From Hemibagrus wyckioides (taxonomy: Eukaryota; Chordata; Actinopteri; Siluriformes; Bagridae): 64,000 nt of DNA. Below are positions 61,453 through 64,000 of this stretch, one piece after another. Below the pieces are notes generated by a model, which saw nothing but the letters and a program-made list of their open reading frames with translations, ran no database searches and had not been told where the DNA came from. The translations under genes were made by a program, and so were the position numbers. The stretch lies in assembly GCF_019097595.1 (NCBI RefSeq), contig NC_080717.1:22749376-22813375 (forward strand), in the 5' to 3' direction. Within the stretch, counting starts at the first letter, position 1. Every line of letters begins with the position of its first letter.

Positions 61453-63090
61453 CTTCATTCCTTCTACCTTTCAATAGCAGAGAATTAAATTAAAAAAAAA
61501 TCTGCTTCATATTTTAGCTGATGCATTGCAACATGGTAAAAGTATCATAACACCTTTGGATTGTAAAAAAATAAAATAAAAAGAAAACTGGGACCCAAGA
61601 CAAGCCGAAAAGTAAGAACAGTAGGAAGCAAACAAACTCAATGGCAAAATATTTCTTTTAATGCACTAGCAACAAGTTATCTACCAGCTACAGTTTTGGC
61701 CATATTGATTGATCTTGTGCAGCGTATGTAAATACCACAAACAAACACTTTGCATAAAGTCACTCAAGACTTGACGCTAAGTTTCATATCCTGTCTAAAT
61801 TATGAAGCAAGATTAGTATTATTGCATTTCTTTGAGATAAGTGTCAGACAAAATTATCAGATGGTAGCTGGATTAATGTGCTAACAGCGTCTCCGTGCCA
61901 AACCTGTGTAGTAGAGGCAAATTGCATTACTTTTTGTCTCTGTTCATGGATCAGTAGTTTTCTACTTTGGATTATAGCAATGTGGGATGTTAAACATATA
62001 TACACATGACTACTGATCACAAAAGGATGATTACAGTGTGGAAGTTTGCAAATGCAAATGCTTTATAGGGAAAGACAGGGCTCAAATCGGTAAGTAATCG
62101 CATGGTAATACTCCTAGACATCTCAAATGAAACCTTGAATGAGTCCTACACTAAAGGCCCCTGTCGTTAAGCAGTTGTTTTAAAGCACACGAGCTCTGCA
62201 GCCAGCAAACAGCCATTAGCATAGCGCTAAAACAGTATGAGGAACTCCCACAAGTGTTGTTTCACCAGAATTAAAGGAAGCCGTTATGAATGCTGCAGCA
62301 GTACCAAGTCAAAATCACTTTCAGCCAGTCTAAGAGCTTTTACATAACAGATAACCAACCAAAGAAACTAAACCTCTGTGTGTGTGTGTGTGTGGTTGGG
62401 GGGGCAGCTGTTTCTCTGTCATTCATAATTCACCGGCTGCACTCTGAATAACAGCCTTTGAGGAATAGTTTGACATCCCAGATGAATAATTAAAAGGTGC
62501 CCTTTCCCCCATTAAAAGAGACAGACAGATAGCATTTCCATCGTCTGATTGGCCAGACACCGGTCTCTGAAGGCTGCTGCGGCTTTTCTAAATGCCATGC
62601 TGTCAGGAACTACAAATAACAAGTCGATTACACTTTTCATCACGCATGCATTTCATGCCAAAAAACTTTTTTTTTATGAATCGTTATTATTAGTCATTAA
62701 GAAGAAGCAGACCATCGCTCAGGGACGGTTTTTATCTTGTCAATTAAATGCAACTTTCTGTCTGGGTCCAGTTTTTTGTTTTTTGTTGTTGTTTTTTTTT
62801 ACATATAGGCTGTGTGAGTGTGGAATCTGAAATTGAACATCCACATCTGGGAAGCAGATGTGAGATGCTCCGCGTGCACGAGCAGATCCACGAGTTTCCT
62901 TGGCATCAGTGACGCGCAAAGATCGGGGTAAATGTTAATGAGATCAATGAAGTAATGAAGTGCTGCTTTGATTTCGGAAAAAGAGCCCTGCTCCACTGAG
63001 CCCTGTTCTTTTAGTCTGCATCCATTTCCGATCGGACCGGTGGGAGGACGAGCAGCCTTGTACTATTTATAGTCTGGTGAGAAATAATTC
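61453..63090. other. intronic sequence
   Basis: Mostly unique. A (GT)n array at 62378-62395. 62160-62560 is even-composition and could be regulatory. The short frames at 62549-62996 are not supported. Confidence 0.35.
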
Positions 63091-63100
63091 AAAGCTATCT

Positions 63101-63125
63101 GAGAGAGAGAGAGAGAGAGAGAGAG
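63101..63125. repeat. (GA)n microsatellite
   Basis: About 12 GA units. Confidence 0.95.
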
Positions 63126-63459
63126 GAGATCTCGCAAATCTCCGACAGCAGGAGGAATGGCTGAGGAAATCTTTTGTCTGTCTGAGGAAGACTGTGTTAG
63201 ATGATGTTATATAATGTGCTTTGCCTGTCTGGGAATCAGTGCACGAGTAATGGGAATGATCTGAACACGGGACAGGAGGGAAAAGTCAGTCTTTCCATCA
63301 GCGCTTTAAACACATATTAGTGGTTAGTATTATTATTTAAAAAAAAATGCACGCGCATGCTGGTGTAAGGTTTAAGACCAGCGTGTTATTTTGTTATTAC
63401 TTCGCATGTTTCATGAGTTGACATACAACAACAATAATAATAATAAAACCAACACTGAC

Positions 63460-63600
63460 CTTAAGTGTCTTCATTGTGCTCAGAAAGTCCTTCTAGTGCG
63501 TAACTCAGCGAGTCGCCTTTAAGTCTTCCTCAAAACCCAAGCATGGCTCTAGAAAAAGTCTAAAGCGCGCGATCGCGACACCCGGTTTATCTTCCCAACT
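63460..63600 (-). other. chst8: probable chst8 untranslated first exon
   Basis: The minus strand ends with ATGAAGACACTTAAG|GTCAGT, a strong donor at 63460/63459, directly downstream of a CpG-rich segment. It is the best first-exon candidate upstream of the anchor exon. Its 5' end is undefined. If it splices to 46493, the ATG at 63474-63472 opens an 18-codon upstream frame. Confidence 0.4.
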
Positions 63601-63850
63601 TGAGTTGCACGCCAGGTGTCCGCGAGGAGCTCCGTGTGTCCGCGTGACGCGGCGCTCGTGTACAGCAGAAGTGTAGCGCGCGCGTTGGCGCATGCCCGCT
63701 TCTATTCCTGCGCTCCCTCGAGACGCTGCGCGCGCACTGCCAAGCAACAGCAACAGCTCCAGCTCCAGCCCCAAAGCACCGACACGATGACGACCTCCGC
63801 CAAGTTTGCGCTTCTTGTTCACGGTGCCGCGCCTCGCTTTCAATTACAAG
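63555..63850 (-). promoter_or_regulatory. chst8: CpG-rich putative chst8 promoter
   Basis: The densest CpG segment outside 10.5-10.8 kb, with GCGCGCGATCGCG (63565-63577), CCGCGTGACGCGGCGCTCG (63640-63658), GCGCGCGCG (63676-63684) and GCGCGCGC (63728-63735). The frames of about 100 codons on both strands here are products of high GC and are not genes. Direction inferred from the donor at 63460. Confidence 0.4.
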
Positions 63851-63963
63851 CGATTGCACTATCACGGTTTCAAATCCACAAAAACACAATAGGATGCTAT
63901 TATTAAACGGTATTATTGCCTGTCAGGAAAAAATGGGAAAATCCCAGGAGAAATGGGATTCCC

Positions 63964-64000
63964 AGAGCGCAACATTTACTGCATTTGGCAGACGCCCTTA
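63964..64000 (-). mobile_element. SINE 3' end cut by the window edge
   Basis: 'tgcatttggcagacgcccttа'-type sequence (reverse complement of the 'aagggcgtctgccaaatgca' terminus of the SINE at 50513) runs off the right edge. Confidence 0.5.

Noticed and set aside
63505..63906. Three overlapping frames of about 100 codons on both strands
   Set aside because: Overlapping frames in a CpG-rich promoter-like segment are a base-composition effect; no domain is recognisable.

Overview
The window is nuclear DNA from a ray-finned (teleost) fish. It has split genes with GT-AG introns and no bacterial-style operons. Microsatellites are very dense, Tc1/mariner relics are numerous, and tRNA-derived SINEs and LINE tails of the kind seen in teleosts are present. 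The SINE and Tc1 flavours recall catfish-like (otophysan) genomes, but I cannot prove the order from sequence alone.

Only two protein-coding genes can be supported, both on the minus strand and in the order expected from the vertebrate KCTD15-CHST8 neighbourhood. (1) kctd15, a BTB-domain regulator of neural crest and transcription: the first three coding exons lie at 9799-9788, 7355-7180 and 5128-4984. The promoter region is around 9.95-10.1 kb, and the C-terminal exon(s) lie outside the window, to the left. (2) chst8, a Golgi GalNAc-4-O-sulfotransferase: all four coding exons are present (46462-46303, 17591-17560, 16350-15907, 15767-15171). They join in frame to 410 codons. A probable untranslated first exon and CpG-rich promoter sit near 63.46-63.85 kb, so the gene spans about 48 kb of the window. 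The two genes are arranged head to tail, about 5 kb apart.

Layout: 1-1970 is an ACC/ACT-type composite satellite. 1971-9787 holds kctd15 introns and exons. 9788-10.1 kb is the kctd15 first exon and promoter. 10.1-14.1 kb is intergenic. 14.1-17.6 kb holds the chst8 3' UTR and three coding exons. 17.6-46.3 kb is one huge chst8 intron packed with transposon relics and simple repeats. 46.3-46.5 kb is the chst8 membrane-anchor exon. 46.5-63.46 kb is the probable 5' intron. 63.5-64 kb is the putative promoter.

The most interesting signal is the 139-bp last intron of chst8. The acceptor/exon-4 start sequence (14 bp identical, 21 of 24 overall) is repeated at the exon-3 end/donor, so the intron begins with a degenerate copy of the next exon's start. 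This is the footprint expected of a recently gained intron, made either by tandem duplication or by an insertion with a target-site duplication. Other points of interest are a head-to-head Tc1 inverted structure, nested Tc1 elements, a retroposon tail inserted in a SINE, a possible start-site-choosing uORF in chst8, several complex tandem repeats, and stretches that look like conserved regulatory DNA. I found no evidence of a novel multi-gene system.
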